Shown here one piece after another: positions 17,455 through 25,900 of a DNA stretch of 56,940 nucleotides (position 1 is the stretch's first letter; each line of letters starts with the position of its first letter). Location: positions 1-56,940 of the forward strand of contig PAAG01000040.1 in assembly GCA_002698785.1 (NCBI GenBank), read 5' to 3'. Origin of the DNA: Verrucomicrobiales bacterium (GTDB taxonomy: Bacteria > Verrucomicrobiota > Verrucomicrobiia > Verrucomicrobiales > DEV007). The translations under genes and the position numbers were made by a program. The notes beneath the pieces are model-generated. The model did not search any database and was not told the origin of the DNA. It worked only from the letters and a program-made list of their open reading frames with translations.

Positions 17455-18195
17455 ATGAAAACACAATCAAACACACGCCCCCTAAACTCCCGCCAAAAAC
17501 ACTTCCTCGACCGCTACCACATCACGGGGAACTTGGGCCAATCCTGGCTCGACGCGGGCTACAACTGCTCCTTCGAAAGCGCCTCGGGAAATGCCGGTCG
17601 CATCCTCCAGCGTGAGGACGCACAGGAATACCTAGCCGAACTCCACCAATCGACTCGTCAGCATACCGGCCTGACCCGCGAAAAGATCCTCGACCGGCTC
17701 GAAGAAATCATCGACGACCGCACCGCCAAAAACCGCGACGTGATATGGGCCTGCCGCGAAGCCGGACGCATGGTCGGTGCCTACACTCCCAAACCCGAGC
17801 CAAAAGAACCCGTTCGCGACACCCTTCACGAATTCATCCGAAGAGTCCGGGCAGGAGAACCCGTCGAAGACCTCGAACCCCACCATTTGCCACCCATCCA
17901 CCACCAACCGGAACCCGAAACTTATCAGACACCCACACCCGAAGCCCCAATCTCAGAGCAACAGCATCAAGAGCCCGAGCCGCAACCCGAACCAGAGCCC
18001 ATCGCACAGGACATGACAAAGCATCCGCACTATCACCAGCGGGTAAAAGCCGAAATGGAGGCCGACCGCCGCGACCCCAACCGCGACCCAAACTGGCATC
18101 CACAGTACAACCCCTACTACGACCCAACCAACCAAGCCTACCAAAAGAGCAGACCCCGCAAAAACATAACCATCCGCCCCAGGGGAATGAGGTAA
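17455..18195 (+). CDS. Phage terminase small subunit-like protein (orphan)
   Basis: 246 aa from the ATG at 17455; a TTG at 17416 in the same frame would add 13 residues and is less likely. Residues 8-95 match the terminase small-subunit pattern: LNSRQKHFLDRYHI, then a GN..QSWLDAGY helix-turn-helix, repeats of the type GNAGRILQREDAQEYLAEL, and LTREKILDRLEEI. The rest is a low-complexity tail very rich in Pro, Glu, Gln and His, unlike phage proteins of this type, ending in a basic segment. No large terminase, portal or capsid gene is near. It may be a prophage relic or a domesticated DNA-binding protein. The coding strand is strongly A- and C-rich, unlike qatABCD. Confidence 0.75.
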   Translation: MKTQSNTRPLNSRQKHFLDRYHITGNLGQSWLDAGYNCSFESASGNAGRILQREDAQEYLAELHQSTRQHTGLTREKILDRLEEIIDDRTAKNRDVIWACREAGRMVGAYTPKPEPKEPVRDTLHEFIRRVRAGEPVEDLEPHHLPPIHHQPEPETYQTPTPEAPISEQQHQEPEPQPEPEPIAQDMTKHPHYHQRVKAEMEADRRDPNRDPNWHPQYNPYYDPTNQAYQKSRPRKNITIRPRGMR

Positions 18196-18314
18196 AAACA
18201 AAAATCCCTTCATTTCCCCTCATTTTCCACTCCTTCTCCTACCCATAATCATAATCCTTCTCCCCAAAGCCCAAGATCCAAGATCGACCTTGCGCCCCTC
18301 GAACGAAGGCAAAG

Positions 18315-18350
18315 CACTGATCACCGATTACTGATCACCGATTACTGAAA
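18315..18350. repeat. Dispersed GATCACCGATTACTG-type repeat, left copy
   Basis: Two tandem 14-bp units (ACTGATCACCGATT) plus a partial third at 18316-18347. As a block it is an inverted copy of 19850-19885, matching at 32 of 36 positions with an 18-bp perfect core (GATCACCGATTACTGAAA at 18333-18350). The pair frames the DUF1552 gene. Such GATCA/GATTAC short repeats occur as dispersed intergenic elements in several bacterial groups. Confidence 0.7.
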
Positions 18351-18443
18351 AAGCTCCTCCGGCGCAAATAACCCCTTTGGACACGAAATCCCCCGCATAA
18401 ACGCGCCCGTTGTGGGCACGTCTCCTGCGGTTAGGTTGTCGTA
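18342..18443 (-). pseudogene. Possible remnant of a minus-strand gene 3' end
   Basis: On the minus strand, about 33 codons read as protein-like sequence (YDNLTAGDVPTTGAFM, then RGISCPKGLFAPEELFQ) and end at a TAA that lies inside the left dispersed repeat. The frame stays open upstream only into the start of the DUF1552 gene, so no intact gene is possible. It may be a truncated relic or chance. Confidence 0.2.
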
Positions 18444-18484
18444 AGTTACTGAAACACTGTTGTTTCTCTTACTGATTCCCTGAC

Positions 18485-19849
18485 ATGACGAATTCTCCTT
18501 TCAATCGACGAAATTTCCTGCGTGGCCTGGGCGCTTCTATCGCTCTTCCGACGTTTGAGACCTTTTTGCCGAAGGCTGCGGTAGCGGCTGGTGCTAAGGG
18601 ACTTGCGACGACTGCGACGGGTATGCCCTTGCGGACGGCTTTCCTCTACAAGCCGAATGGGGTGAATCCATGGAAATGGGAGCTGGAAGGCACGGGGAAG
18701 GACTACAAGTTCAACGAAACGCACCAGCCCTACGCGGAATATAAGGACGATTTCCACATTATCAGCCACCTGGCGCATCAGAATGGCACCTCTGGCGGTG
18801 ACGGCGGTGGTGACCATGCCCGTGCGAACGCGAGCTTTTTGACGGGTGTTCGTCCCCGGAAAACAGCGGGTGCAGACATCAAGCTGGGCGTATCGGTGGA
18901 CCAGGTGATCGCCAACGCGATCAGCGATCAGACGCGTTTTCCTTCGCTGGAGCTTTCCTGTGACGGAGTAAGGAAGAGTGGTGTGTGCGACTCGGGGTAT
19001 TCCTGCGCGTATCAGTTCAATCTTTCGTGGCGTTCGGACACGACGCCAATGACTCCAGAGTCGAATCCTCGCCACGTATTTGAGCGTCTTTTTGGCTCGG
19101 GTAAGGGCGAAGAGCGCTCGAAGGGCTTTGCGATGCGGAATCAGCAGCAAAAGTCGATCCTCGACTTTGTAATGGAGGACGCGAAGGCACTGAACAAGGA
19201 GCTGGGCCGCAACGACCAATTGAAACTGGATGAGTATATGACCGGTGTCCGTGAGATCGAGCGTCGTATCGAGCGTGCGGAGAAGTTTGGCCTCCCAGAG
19301 GCGCCTGATATGGATCTGCCGGAGGGAACTCCGGGCACTTTCCAGGAGCATGTCCGCCTGATGATGGACATGATGGTGATGGCTTTCGAGACGGATTCGA
19401 CTCGCGTTGTTTCTTTCCTTCTCGCTCATGACGGTAGTAACCGCAGCTTCAAGGAAATCGGCGTATCGGATGGTCACCACACGCTTTCTCACCACCGTAA
19501 GGATGAAGAGGCGTTGGCGAAGCTGGCAAAGATCGACCTTTTCTACTCGGAGCAGTTTGCGTATCTGCTGCAGCAGCTGAAGAGCCGCAAGGATGCGGAC
19601 GGAAATACATTGCTCCACAACTCGCAGCTCGTCTGGGGTGGTGGGCTCTACGACCCGGACCGTCACCAGCACACAGAGCTGCCGATCATCGTAGCCGGAA
19701 ACGGCGGTGGAACGCTCCAGACGGGGCTCCACACGGATCTCGGAAGCGATACTCCGCTGTGTAACGTGTTCCTGAGCATGCTCGACCGCGTCGGCCTGCA
19801 GGAAGAGCGTTTCGGCGACTCGACCGGACGCGTTGGGGCGCTGGGCTGA
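18485..19849 (+). CDS. DUF1552 family protein with Tat signal
   Basis: 454 aa. A twin-arginine signal (NRRNFLRGLG, R8-R9) is followed by a hydrophobic core ending near AVAAG, so the folded protein is exported by Tat. The remainder matches DUF1552: an early TAFLYKPNGVNPWKWE, HIISHLAHQNG, the SFLTG segment, and a C-terminal WGGGLYDPDRHQHTELPI(I/V) motif with conserved His residues. The family is abundant in Planctomycetota and Verrucomicrobiota, normally downstream of a large DUF1587/1592/1595 cytochrome-like gene; here that partner is missing. The role is unknown, perhaps in polysaccharide-related oxidative metabolism. A Rho-independent terminator follows at 19962. An inverted repeat pair lies immediately on either side. 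Confidence 0.92.
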   Translation: MTNSPFNRRNFLRGLGASIALPTFETFLPKAAVAAGAKGLATTATGMPLRTAFLYKPNGVNPWKWELEGTGKDYKFNETHQPYAEYKDDFHIISHLAHQNGTSGGDGGGDHARANASFLTGVRPRKTAGADIKLGVSVDQVIANAISDQTRFPSLELSCDGVRKSGVCDSGYSCAYQFNLSWRSDTTPMTPESNPRHVFERLFGSGKGEERSKGFAMRNQQQKSILDFVMEDAKALNKELGRNDQLKLDEYMTGVREIERRIERAEKFGLPEAPDMDLPEGTPGTFQEHVRLMMDMMVMAFETDSTRVVSFLLAHDGSNRSFKEIGVSDGHHTLSHHRKDEEALAKLAKIDLFYSEQFAYLLQQLKSRKDADGNTLLHNSQLVWGGGLYDPDRHQHTELPIIVAGNGGGTLQTGLHTDLGSDTPLCNVFLSMLDRVGLQEERFGDSTGRVGALG

Positions 19850-19885
19850 TTTCAGTAATCGGTGATCGGTAAACAGTGATCAGTC
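19850..19885. repeat. Dispersed GATCACCGATTACTG-type repeat, right copy (inverted)
   Basis: Begins at the base after the DUF1552 stop codon. Inverted relative to 18315-18350, 32 of 36 positions identical, with an 18-bp perfect core at 19850-19867 (TTTCAGTAATCGGTGATC). Confidence 0.7.
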
Positions 19886-19961
19886 GGTCGGCTCCGCTTT
19901 GCACAAGCGGAGTTGGGTGAATTTTCGGTTGAATTCCGATCTATCGGACGCGAGAACCTTT

Positions 19962-20000
19962 GACGCTGGTGGTTTGGCTGCCAGCGTCTTTTCATTTTTC
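19962..20000 (+). terminator. Rho-independent terminator after the DUF1552 gene
   Basis: Perfect 8-bp stem GACGCTGG / CCAGCGTC (19962-19969 and 19981-19988), 11-nt loop, followed by a T-rich tail (TTTTCATTTTTC). Placed 112 bp after the DUF1552 stop and 12 bp before the FkbM start, so it separates the two transcripts. Confidence 0.8.
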
Positions 20001-20011
20001 CGTTTTTTCTG

Positions 20012-20761
20012 ATGTCACCTACTTACAAGCGCGTCCTCCGTTCGGCTCTCCGTAATCTCCGCACTCGAATCAAGGGCGGACCGGCCGAGGGCTACAAGTG
20101 GAGTCTCCCAACACGGACGCGTTTCCTGAAAGGCACCTATGAGTCGCAGATGGCGAATTTCGTCGGTGATTCGCTGCATTCAGAGGATGTCTTCTGGGAT
20201 GTGGGCGCGCACTTTGGCTACTACTCGCTGATCGCGGCAAAGAAGCTGACGGCGGGGCGGGTGTATTCGTACGAGCCATCGAGCGAGAATCTGTTTTACC
20301 TGCGTTCCCATGTGAAGTGGAACCGTCTAAACCACGTAACGGTGATCCCGAGTGCGATGTCGGAGGAAGACGGGACGGCTGTCTTCGGCGGGCAGGGGAC
20401 GGGCTCGGGAATGATCGGTGGCGATGGGGAAGAGGTCACGGTGCGGTCGATCGATTCGCTGATCGGATCGGGCGATGCGGTGGCACCTACGTTTTTGAAG
20501 GTCGATGTGGAAGGACAGGAGGCGAATGTGCTACGGGGTGCGGCAGAGCTGCTCTCAACTGCGTCGGCAACGTTCGTGATTTCGACCCACGGGGACGAGG
20601 TGCACCAGGAGTGTATCGATATTCTTCAGACGTATTCTGCGTATACGCTGTTTCACTGTTTTGAGGAGAGTTTGATCCTTGCGATTCCTCCGGGGCGCAA
20701 GATCAATGGGCCTGCCCTTTTTGAGGGCACGCCGGAGAAGCTGATGTCGACGGAGTTGTGA
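20012..20761 (+). CDS. FkbM family SAM-dependent methyltransferase
   Basis: 249 aa, cytosolic. The SAM-binding motif I is DVGAHFGYYSLIAAK (about 67-81), followed by YEPSSENLFYL with the acidic residue that binds the ribose. The family hallmark LKVDVEGQEANVLRGA (about 167-182) is present. FkbM-type enzymes O-methylate sugars or polyketides, often in surface polysaccharide synthesis; the substrate is not evident. The gene lies alone downstream of a terminator and its stop abuts the stop of the convergent amylosucrase gene (no spacer). Confidence 0.9.
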   Translation: MSPTYKRVLRSALRNLRTRIKGGPAEGYKWSLPTRTRFLKGTYESQMANFVGDSLHSEDVFWDVGAHFGYYSLIAAKKLTAGRVYSYEPSSENLFYLRSHVKWNRLNHVTVIPSAMSEEDGTAVFGGQGTGSGMIGGDGEEVTVRSIDSLIGSGDAVAPTFLKVDVEGQEANVLRGAAELLSTASATFVISTHGDEVHQECIDILQTYSAYTLFHCFEESLILAIPPGRKINGPALFEGTPEKLMSTEL

Positions 20762-22705
20762 TCAACCTCCCTGGCGGAGGAGGACCATGAACTGGAGTGG
20801 CTCCATCTCGAGTTGCTTCGCAGCGATGACGGTCTGGCCGGCAATGATGTCGACGAGGACTTTCTTCAAGCCTAACTGACGAAGCCGAGGAGCGGCAACG
20901 GTCTGTGGGCGGTCGCTGAAGTTGGCCAGGCAGAGGATGCTCTGGTCGTCGGCGGTGCGGAAGTAACCAAAGACGTGTTCGTTCCCGGTGTCGACGATCT
21001 CGGTTTCTCCGCGGGCCAGGGCGGCGTTGTTGACTCGGAGTTGGTTGAGTTTGAGAAAGCCTTCGTAAATGGTTTGCTCGGCGGTGCCATCTTCGTTTCG
21101 AAGCTCGGCTTTGTCCCAATCGAATTTGGGACGGTGTAGCCATCTTGAGTCGCCTTCTTTGTCGAGCTCTTCGCGGAAGTTGTAGTCGTTGAGCATGCCG
21201 ATTTCCTCTCCGAGATACACGAGGGGAATGCCACCGATGGTAAAGGTAACGCCGTGGATGAGTAGGATTCGGCGCAGGGAAAACTCGATCTCTTTTTCGT
21301 CGTTCTCGGCGAGGGCTTTCTGAAGTCCGCAGAGGGAGGCGGTGGTGCCGCAGACGCGGGCATCGCCGGTGTTCGGATCTTCCTGAAAGGGTTCGCCCTG
21401 AGCGAAGGTGGACTCGTGTCGACCGATGTAGAAGTCTGTCAGGAACTTGCGGTGGCCGTGGGGATCGATACCGACTTCGTAGGCGTCGGTGTTGTCGAAG
21501 CCCCAACCGATGTCATCGTGGGAGCGGATGTAGTTTACCCAGGCGCAGCCGTCGGGAACGGAGAACCGCTTTTCCATGGAGTGGCGGAGGAGCTTGGCGC
21601 TGCGCGTCGCGAGGCTCTCCCACAGCAGTGCCATGAGAAGTGGGTTGTAGGAAATCTGGCATTCGTTGACGCCCATGTATTTCCGGATTTCGTCGGGGGC
21701 GACAATGGCTTCGGATTTGAAGACCATGCCGGGGGCGACGATACGGGCGACGGCGTTGAAGGCCTGGATGACGGTGTGTGCCTCGGGGAGGTTCTCGCAG
21801 TTGGTGCCTTTCTGTTTCCAGACGAAGGGAACGGCATCCATGCGGAGGATCTCGACGCCTGCGTTGGAGAGAAAGAGCATCTCGGTCACCATGGCGTTGA
21901 AGACCTCGGGGTTGCGGTAGTTGAGGTCCCACTGATAGATGTGGAAGGTGGTCCAGACCCACTTTTTGAGACGGGTGAGGTAGGTGAAGGAGCCGGGGCG
22001 CTCGTTGGGAAATATGTCGCGCAGGTTTTGTTCGTATTCCTGGGCCTCGGCGCGTGAATTGAACATCAGGTAGTAGCCCTGGTAGGTCTCGTCGCCTTCG
22101 CGGGCTTTGACGGCCCACTCGTGTTCGTCGGAGGTGTGATTGAAAACGAAATCGAGAACGAGGCTGATGCCCTGGCGACGGAGTTCCTGCGAGAGTTCCT
22201 CGAGGTCTTCCATGACACCGAGGTCGGGATCGATTTCCCGATAACTGCTCACGGCGTATCCTCCATCGTCGTCACCCTCGGGTGTCTTGTAGATGGGCAT
22301 CAGGTGGAGGTAGGTGATGCCTAATTCTTTCAAATACGGGATGCGATCGAGGAGACCTTTGAGGTCGTCGGAGAAGAGGTCGACGTAGGCCATGGCTCCT
22401 ACGAGATGGCCGGACTGATACCAGGAGGGATCAGCTTCGCGCATGACGTCGATACTTTTCAGCTCGGGGGAGCGATCGAGCCATGCGCTGGCCATGACCT
22501 CGAGGAGGCGCTCAAGGTGGTAGTAGAAGTCGAAGTGATGCCCGTATAGCTCCAGTAGATGAGGCAGGAGTGTGGGGAAGGTATTTTTCAGCCGATCTGC
22601 AAAGGCTTCCCATTCAGGAAGGTTGACGGCTTCAGGATACCGTTTCTCCAGCAATTGTTGGAGACGGGCAAGGGTGGTCTGGCACTGGCGTTCGGAAATT
22701 ACCAT
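20762..22705 (-). CDS. ams: Amylosucrase (GH13 family)
   Basis: 647 aa, starting at the ATG at 22705, 47 bp after the fructokinase stop; the open frame extends further upstream only into the fructokinase gene. Catalytic residues are clear: nucleophile D290 in EILRMDAVPFVW, acid/base E332 in KSEAIV, and transition-state stabiliser D397 in RSHDDIGW. These sit exactly four residues later than D286, E328 and D393 of the Neisseria polysaccharea enzyme, and QWDLNYRNP and WKQKGT are also shared, so amylosucrase is favoured over sucrose phosphorylase or hydrolase. It uses sucrose to build an alpha-1,4-glucan, releasing fructose, which the next-upstream fructokinase can recover. No signal peptide. Last gene of the sucrose operon. 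Confidence 0.92.
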   Translation of the reverse strand: MVISERQCQTTLARLQQLLEKRYPEAVNLPEWEAFADRLKNTFPTLLPHLLELYGHHFDFYYHLERLLEVMASAWLDRSPELKSIDVMREADPSWYQSGHLVGAMAYVDLFSDDLKGLLDRIPYLKELGITYLHLMPIYKTPEGDDDGGYAVSSYREIDPDLGVMEDLEELSQELRRQGISLVLDFVFNHTSDEHEWAVKAREGDETYQGYYLMFNSRAEAQEYEQNLRDIFPNERPGSFTYLTRLKKWVWTTFHIYQWDLNYRNPEVFNAMVTEMLFLSNAGVEILRMDAVPFVWKQKGTNCENLPEAHTVIQAFNAVARIVAPGMVFKSEAIVAPDEIRKYMGVNECQISYNPLLMALLWESLATRSAKLLRHSMEKRFSVPDGCAWVNYIRSHDDIGWGFDNTDAYEVGIDPHGHRKFLTDFYIGRHESTFAQGEPFQEDPNTGDARVCGTTASLCGLQKALAENDEKEIEFSLRRILLIHGVTFTIGGIPLVYLGEEIGMLNDYNFREELDKEGDSRWLHRPKFDWDKAELRNEDGTAEQTIYEGFLKLNQLRVNNAALARGETEIVDTGNEHVFGYFRTADDQSILCLANFSDRPQTVAAPRLRQLGLKKVLVDIIAGQTVIAAKQLEMEPLQFMVLLRQGG

Positions 22706-22752
22706 GAGGTAAGGGAGACTCGTCGAGGTTTCTCGATGGGACAGGTTTTCGA

Positions 22753-23676
22753 CTACAGCAGTCGCTGTGCCAGCGTCAAGGCGCCGACGATGCCTGCCAT
22801 TTGATCGAGGACGGGTGTCTGCAGGTATAGCTCTAGTGGTGGGAGTGACCAGTAGTCTCCCGACATTTCGTGAAATTCTCGTCGCACGCGGTCGATGAGG
22901 CCGGCTTTCTGGGAAACGCCACCGCCGAGGATGATGAGATCGGGTGACCATACGGCGGTGAGATTGATGCAACCGGCGGCGAGGTATTTCGCCTGGAGGT
23001 CCCAAGCGGGGTGGTCGTCGGGGAGTTCTCCTCCCGGGACACCCCAGCGGGCTTCTATTGCTGGACCGCTGGCTCTGCCTTCGAAGCAGGATTCGTGGAA
23101 TGGACAGACGTTCGTGCTATGGCCGAGGACTTTTTCGAAATTCGGCATGACCATGTGTCCGATCTCTGTGTGCATGCGGCCGTGAAGTAGCACGCCGTCG
23201 TGCATGAAGCTGCCTCCGATACCTGTGCCGATGGTGAAATAGGCGACGAAGCGGTGATTTCTACCGCCGCCGTATTCTGCCTCGGCGATGAGGGCTGCAT
23301 TCACGTCGGTGTCGAATGCGATGGGGACAGGGAGGTGGAGGCCGTCGCGGATGGCGTTTACGACATTGTATCCAGACCAGTTGAGTTTTGGTGTCTTGAG
23401 GATGGAACCGTAACCGGGTGACCGAGGATCGATGTCTGCAGGGCCGAATGTGCCGATGCCCATGGAGCGGATAGGACCGTAGGACTCGGCGGCTTCCTTA
23501 AAGAAAGCGACGGCCTGCTCGATGGTCTTTTCCGGATCCTCTGTAGGAAAGCGTGTCTCCAGGAGCGGTTCGGTAGGATTCGTTGCTACGGCGCAAACGT
23601 ATTTGGTGCCGCCGGCCTCAATTCCGGCCAGCAATGGGGCTTCTTCTTGGTTCGGTTCAGTTGTCTTCTCCATCAC
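22753..23676 (-). CDS. ROK-family fructokinase
   Basis: 307 aa (two Met codons at the start, 23676 or 23673). ROK features: AGIEAGGTKYVCAV phosphate loop at 17-30, GIGTFGPADI, TPKLNW, FDTDVNAAL with the catalytic Asp, TIGTGIGG, and the zinc-site segment H-T-E-I-G-H ... CPFHESCFEGRASGPA (about 168-205). The Cys/His-rich site and EGRASGP are typical of bacterial fructokinases. It would phosphorylate fructose released by amylosucrase. It overlaps the sps gene by 20 bp and precedes ams by 47 bp, so the four sucrose genes form one operon. Confidence 0.9.
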   Translation of the reverse strand: MMEKTTEPNQEEAPLLAGIEAGGTKYVCAVATNPTEPLLETRFPTEDPEKTIEQAVAFFKEAAESYGPIRSMGIGTFGPADIDPRSPGYGSILKTPKLNWSGYNVVNAIRDGLHLPVPIAFDTDVNAALIAEAEYGGGRNHRFVAYFTIGTGIGGSFMHDGVLLHGRMHTEIGHMVMPNFEKVLGHSTNVCPFHESCFEGRASGPAIEARWGVPGGELPDDHPAWDLQAKYLAAGCINLTAVWSPDLIILGGGVSQKAGLIDRVRREFHEMSGDYWSLPPLELYLQTPVLDQMAGIVGALTLAQRLL

Positions 23677-25900
23677 TCATATGTACTACCATGTCCGGGG
23701 AGAGAACGGATTCTCGTTCTTCGGCCTCTTCGGGCATGAGTCGTTTTGCACTGTCGGGAACGCGGATTTCTCCGTCGAACTGATATGCTTCCACACCTTC
23801 GAGAAGTCCAGCAAAGTTCGGATTCTTTGCGAGGTACACTCGTGGAAGGCTTGCGGTCGATTTCAGCTCCAGACTGTGGTCAGACCCGAGCACAGCAAGA
23901 AACTGGCCGGACAGGGCTTCATAATCACTTCCTCTTCTTGCGTAGAAGAGAACTTTGTCTGCCGGGATGCCCCAGCGCATGGCAATGTAGCGGATCGCAT
24001 TGCCTTTCCCGGACCGTAGTGGGATGACGTCGAGCCAGCATCCCATGGAGAGAATGACCTTTGCCGGGATGTTATTTTCGCGCAGCAGTTTCTGGATTTC
24101 GCGGCGGCGTGGGGCTACCCCTTTTTCGTAATTGTAGGAGATCTTGAATTGGTGTTGGCGACCTTCTTCCTCCTGGATGGTCATTCCGGGGATTCCTTCG
24201 AGCACTTCCATAATGCGCTCTGGTTCCCATCGGTGGGCGAGGTGCTTTTCCCAGGAGAGGTCGAGGATCTGGCGTTTGCTGTAGTGAATTTCGCCTCCGA
24301 GCTGTGTGATGTAGACGTCGGGCTCGGGGAGGCCGTGCTTTTCAATGAGAGCGCGAGACATTTTGAGACTGCGTCCCGTGGCAATGCCAAATCCGAGTTT
24401 GGGAATATTGGATGCGGTGAGTTCCCGGAGGCGCTCGATCGCGGCGGGATCGGAGTCGAGAGGGTTGTCCTCAAGTCCTGTGAACATGATCCGATCCGCT
24501 AGGGGGAGAGCTGTTCTGACCTTTTCTTTGATCAGGTGGGGCTTGGTGATTTCTTCGAGGAGGCCTGCTGTGGCCTCGAGGTAGGTCTCGACGTGGCCAC
24601 TCCACGTGTAGTGGTCGGAGACTCCCTTGAGGCCGTTGGTGGATTGTTGCTGCCAGCGTTCCGGATCGGACGTGGCTCTTTCCAGTGCTTCTGTCAGGGC
24701 AGGAACGTCGAGCGGGTCGATGAGCTCTCCATTCTGACAGTTGGCAAGAATGTCTCGTGGCCCCCCGTCGTTGGTTGCGAGAACCGGGAGTCCGGAGGCG
24801 GCGGCTTCGATCAATGTCAGGCCAAATGGTTCTGTTAGTGCCGGGTTGACGAAAAGGCCCTTCTTGTCTGCTGCGTAGCGATAGAAAGCGGGGATTTCGT
24901 CAGGCTGGTGGTGTTTGGGAATCGATACGACGCCATAGAGATCGTAATCGTCGATGAGTTGGAGGAGTTCGGTCCAGACTTTCCGAGCACCGGGGTCGAG
25001 TTGTGAGATTTTGTCTCGGTTGCCTGCGACGAGGACGAGATTCGCCCTGTGCCGCATGTGCTCGCTCTCTCCAAATGCTTTTACCAGAGAGCGAAGGTTT
25101 TTCTTTTCGTCGGCTCGAGCGATCGCGAGGATGCAGGGGCGCTCAGGGTGGTCGAGGAAACGTTCGATTTTCTCGGTGACCTCGCCAGGGACTTCGGCGC
25201 TGCCCGGTGGGGAGAATCGTGATACGTCGACACCCGGAGGGATGACTCGCATCCTTTCGGGCGCATACAGTTCGTAGGTGGAATATTGCTGCTCCACTTC
25301 CTGGTTTGTGCTTGTGCAAACCAGTGCGGCGGTGTCCAAAGCAAGCTCCTCTGCTTCGATACGGGCCGGGAGGTTGTAGCGGCGTCGGATTTTCCCGGGA
25401 TCCGCGTTGTTTGCGAGAAGTCTTTCCAGCTTTGATCGGCCAAGTGAGTGGCCTGTAAATATGAATGGGCAACCCAATAGCGAGGCGAGCCGGCTTCCGA
25501 CGTATCCGGCATCTGCGTAGTGAGCGTGGATAATGTCAGGCAGTCTGTGGTTCTGCCTGAAGACGGCTAGCGAATGGTCGATGAATGCATCGAGGTAGCG
25601 CCAGAGGGTTTCTTTCCGAAGGTATCGGCGAGGGCCTGCCTGAATGCGTTTGATGAATGCGTTGTTGCCAAGGGCTTCGACTGGCTGGGCGTAGTCGTCG
25701 CTTACCTTTGGGTCGATCACGCGGCGTGTGAAGAGGTCAACTTGACCCACTTTCTCGTGTTCGGCGAGTGCTTTGACGAGTTCGACGACGTATTTGCACT
25801 GGCCACCAGTGTCTGCGTCTCGACCGAGTTCGAGGTTCTCACCACGGATTAATCCGTGTATGGACAAATGTACAAAGTATAGGTTGTCAGGCACTTTCAT
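23657..25900 (-). CDS. sps: Sucrose-phosphate synthase (GT4) with degenerate phosphatase-like C-terminal domain
   Basis: 747 aa. N-terminal GT-B glucosyltransferase: HGLIRGENLELGRDADTGGQCKYV (14-37; shown as HGLIRGENLELGRDADTGGQ plus CKYV) is the sucrose-phosphate synthase signature, with the retaining-GT motif EPFGLTLIEAAASG near 357-370. From about residue 465 a HAD-IIB sucrose-phosphatase-like domain follows, but the catalytic D-x-D-x-T is replaced (FTGLEDNP), so it should be inactive; a real phosphatase is encoded just upstream. Reaction: UDP-glucose plus fructose-6-phosphate gives sucrose-6-phosphate. The start overlaps the spp stop by 4 bp (ATGA). Confidence 0.92.
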   Translation of the reverse strand: MKVPDNLYFVHLSIHGLIRGENLELGRDADTGGQCKYVVELVKALAEHEKVGQVDLFTRRVIDPKVSDDYAQPVEALGNNAFIKRIQAGPRRYLRKETLWRYLDAFIDHSLAVFRQNHRLPDIIHAHYADAGYVGSRLASLLGCPFIFTGHSLGRSKLERLLANNADPGKIRRRYNLPARIEAEELALDTAALVCTSTNQEVEQQYSTYELYAPERMRVIPPGVDVSRFSPPGSAEVPGEVTEKIERFLDHPERPCILAIARADEKKNLRSLVKAFGESEHMRHRANLVLVAGNRDKISQLDPGARKVWTELLQLIDDYDLYGVVSIPKHHQPDEIPAFYRYAADKKGLFVNPALTEPFGLTLIEAAASGLPVLATNDGGPRDILANCQNGELIDPLDVPALTEALERATSDPERWQQQSTNGLKGVSDHYTWSGHVETYLEATAGLLEEITKPHLIKEKVRTALPLADRIMFTGLEDNPLDSDPAAIERLRELTASNIPKLGFGIATGRSLKMSRALIEKHGLPEPDVYITQLGGEIHYSKRQILDLSWEKHLAHRWEPERIMEVLEGIPGMTIQEEEGRQHQFKISYNYEKGVAPRRREIQKLLRENNIPAKVILSMGCWLDVIPLRSGKGNAIRYIAMRWGIPADKVLFYARRGSDYEALSGQFLAVLGSDHSLELKSTASLPRVYLAKNPNFAGLLEGVEAYQFDGEIRVPDSAKRLMPEEAEERESVLSPDMVVHMSDGEDN

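Noticed and set aside
18316-18347. Tandem 14-bp unit considered as a CRISPR array
   Set aside because: No spacers between the units, only two and a partial copy, and an inverted copy elsewhere.
20703-23005. Extended N-terminus of the amylosucrase frame up to 23005
   Set aside because: The extra codons overlap the fructokinase gene and read as low-complexity Arg/Pro/Ser; the ATG at 22705 gives family-typical length.
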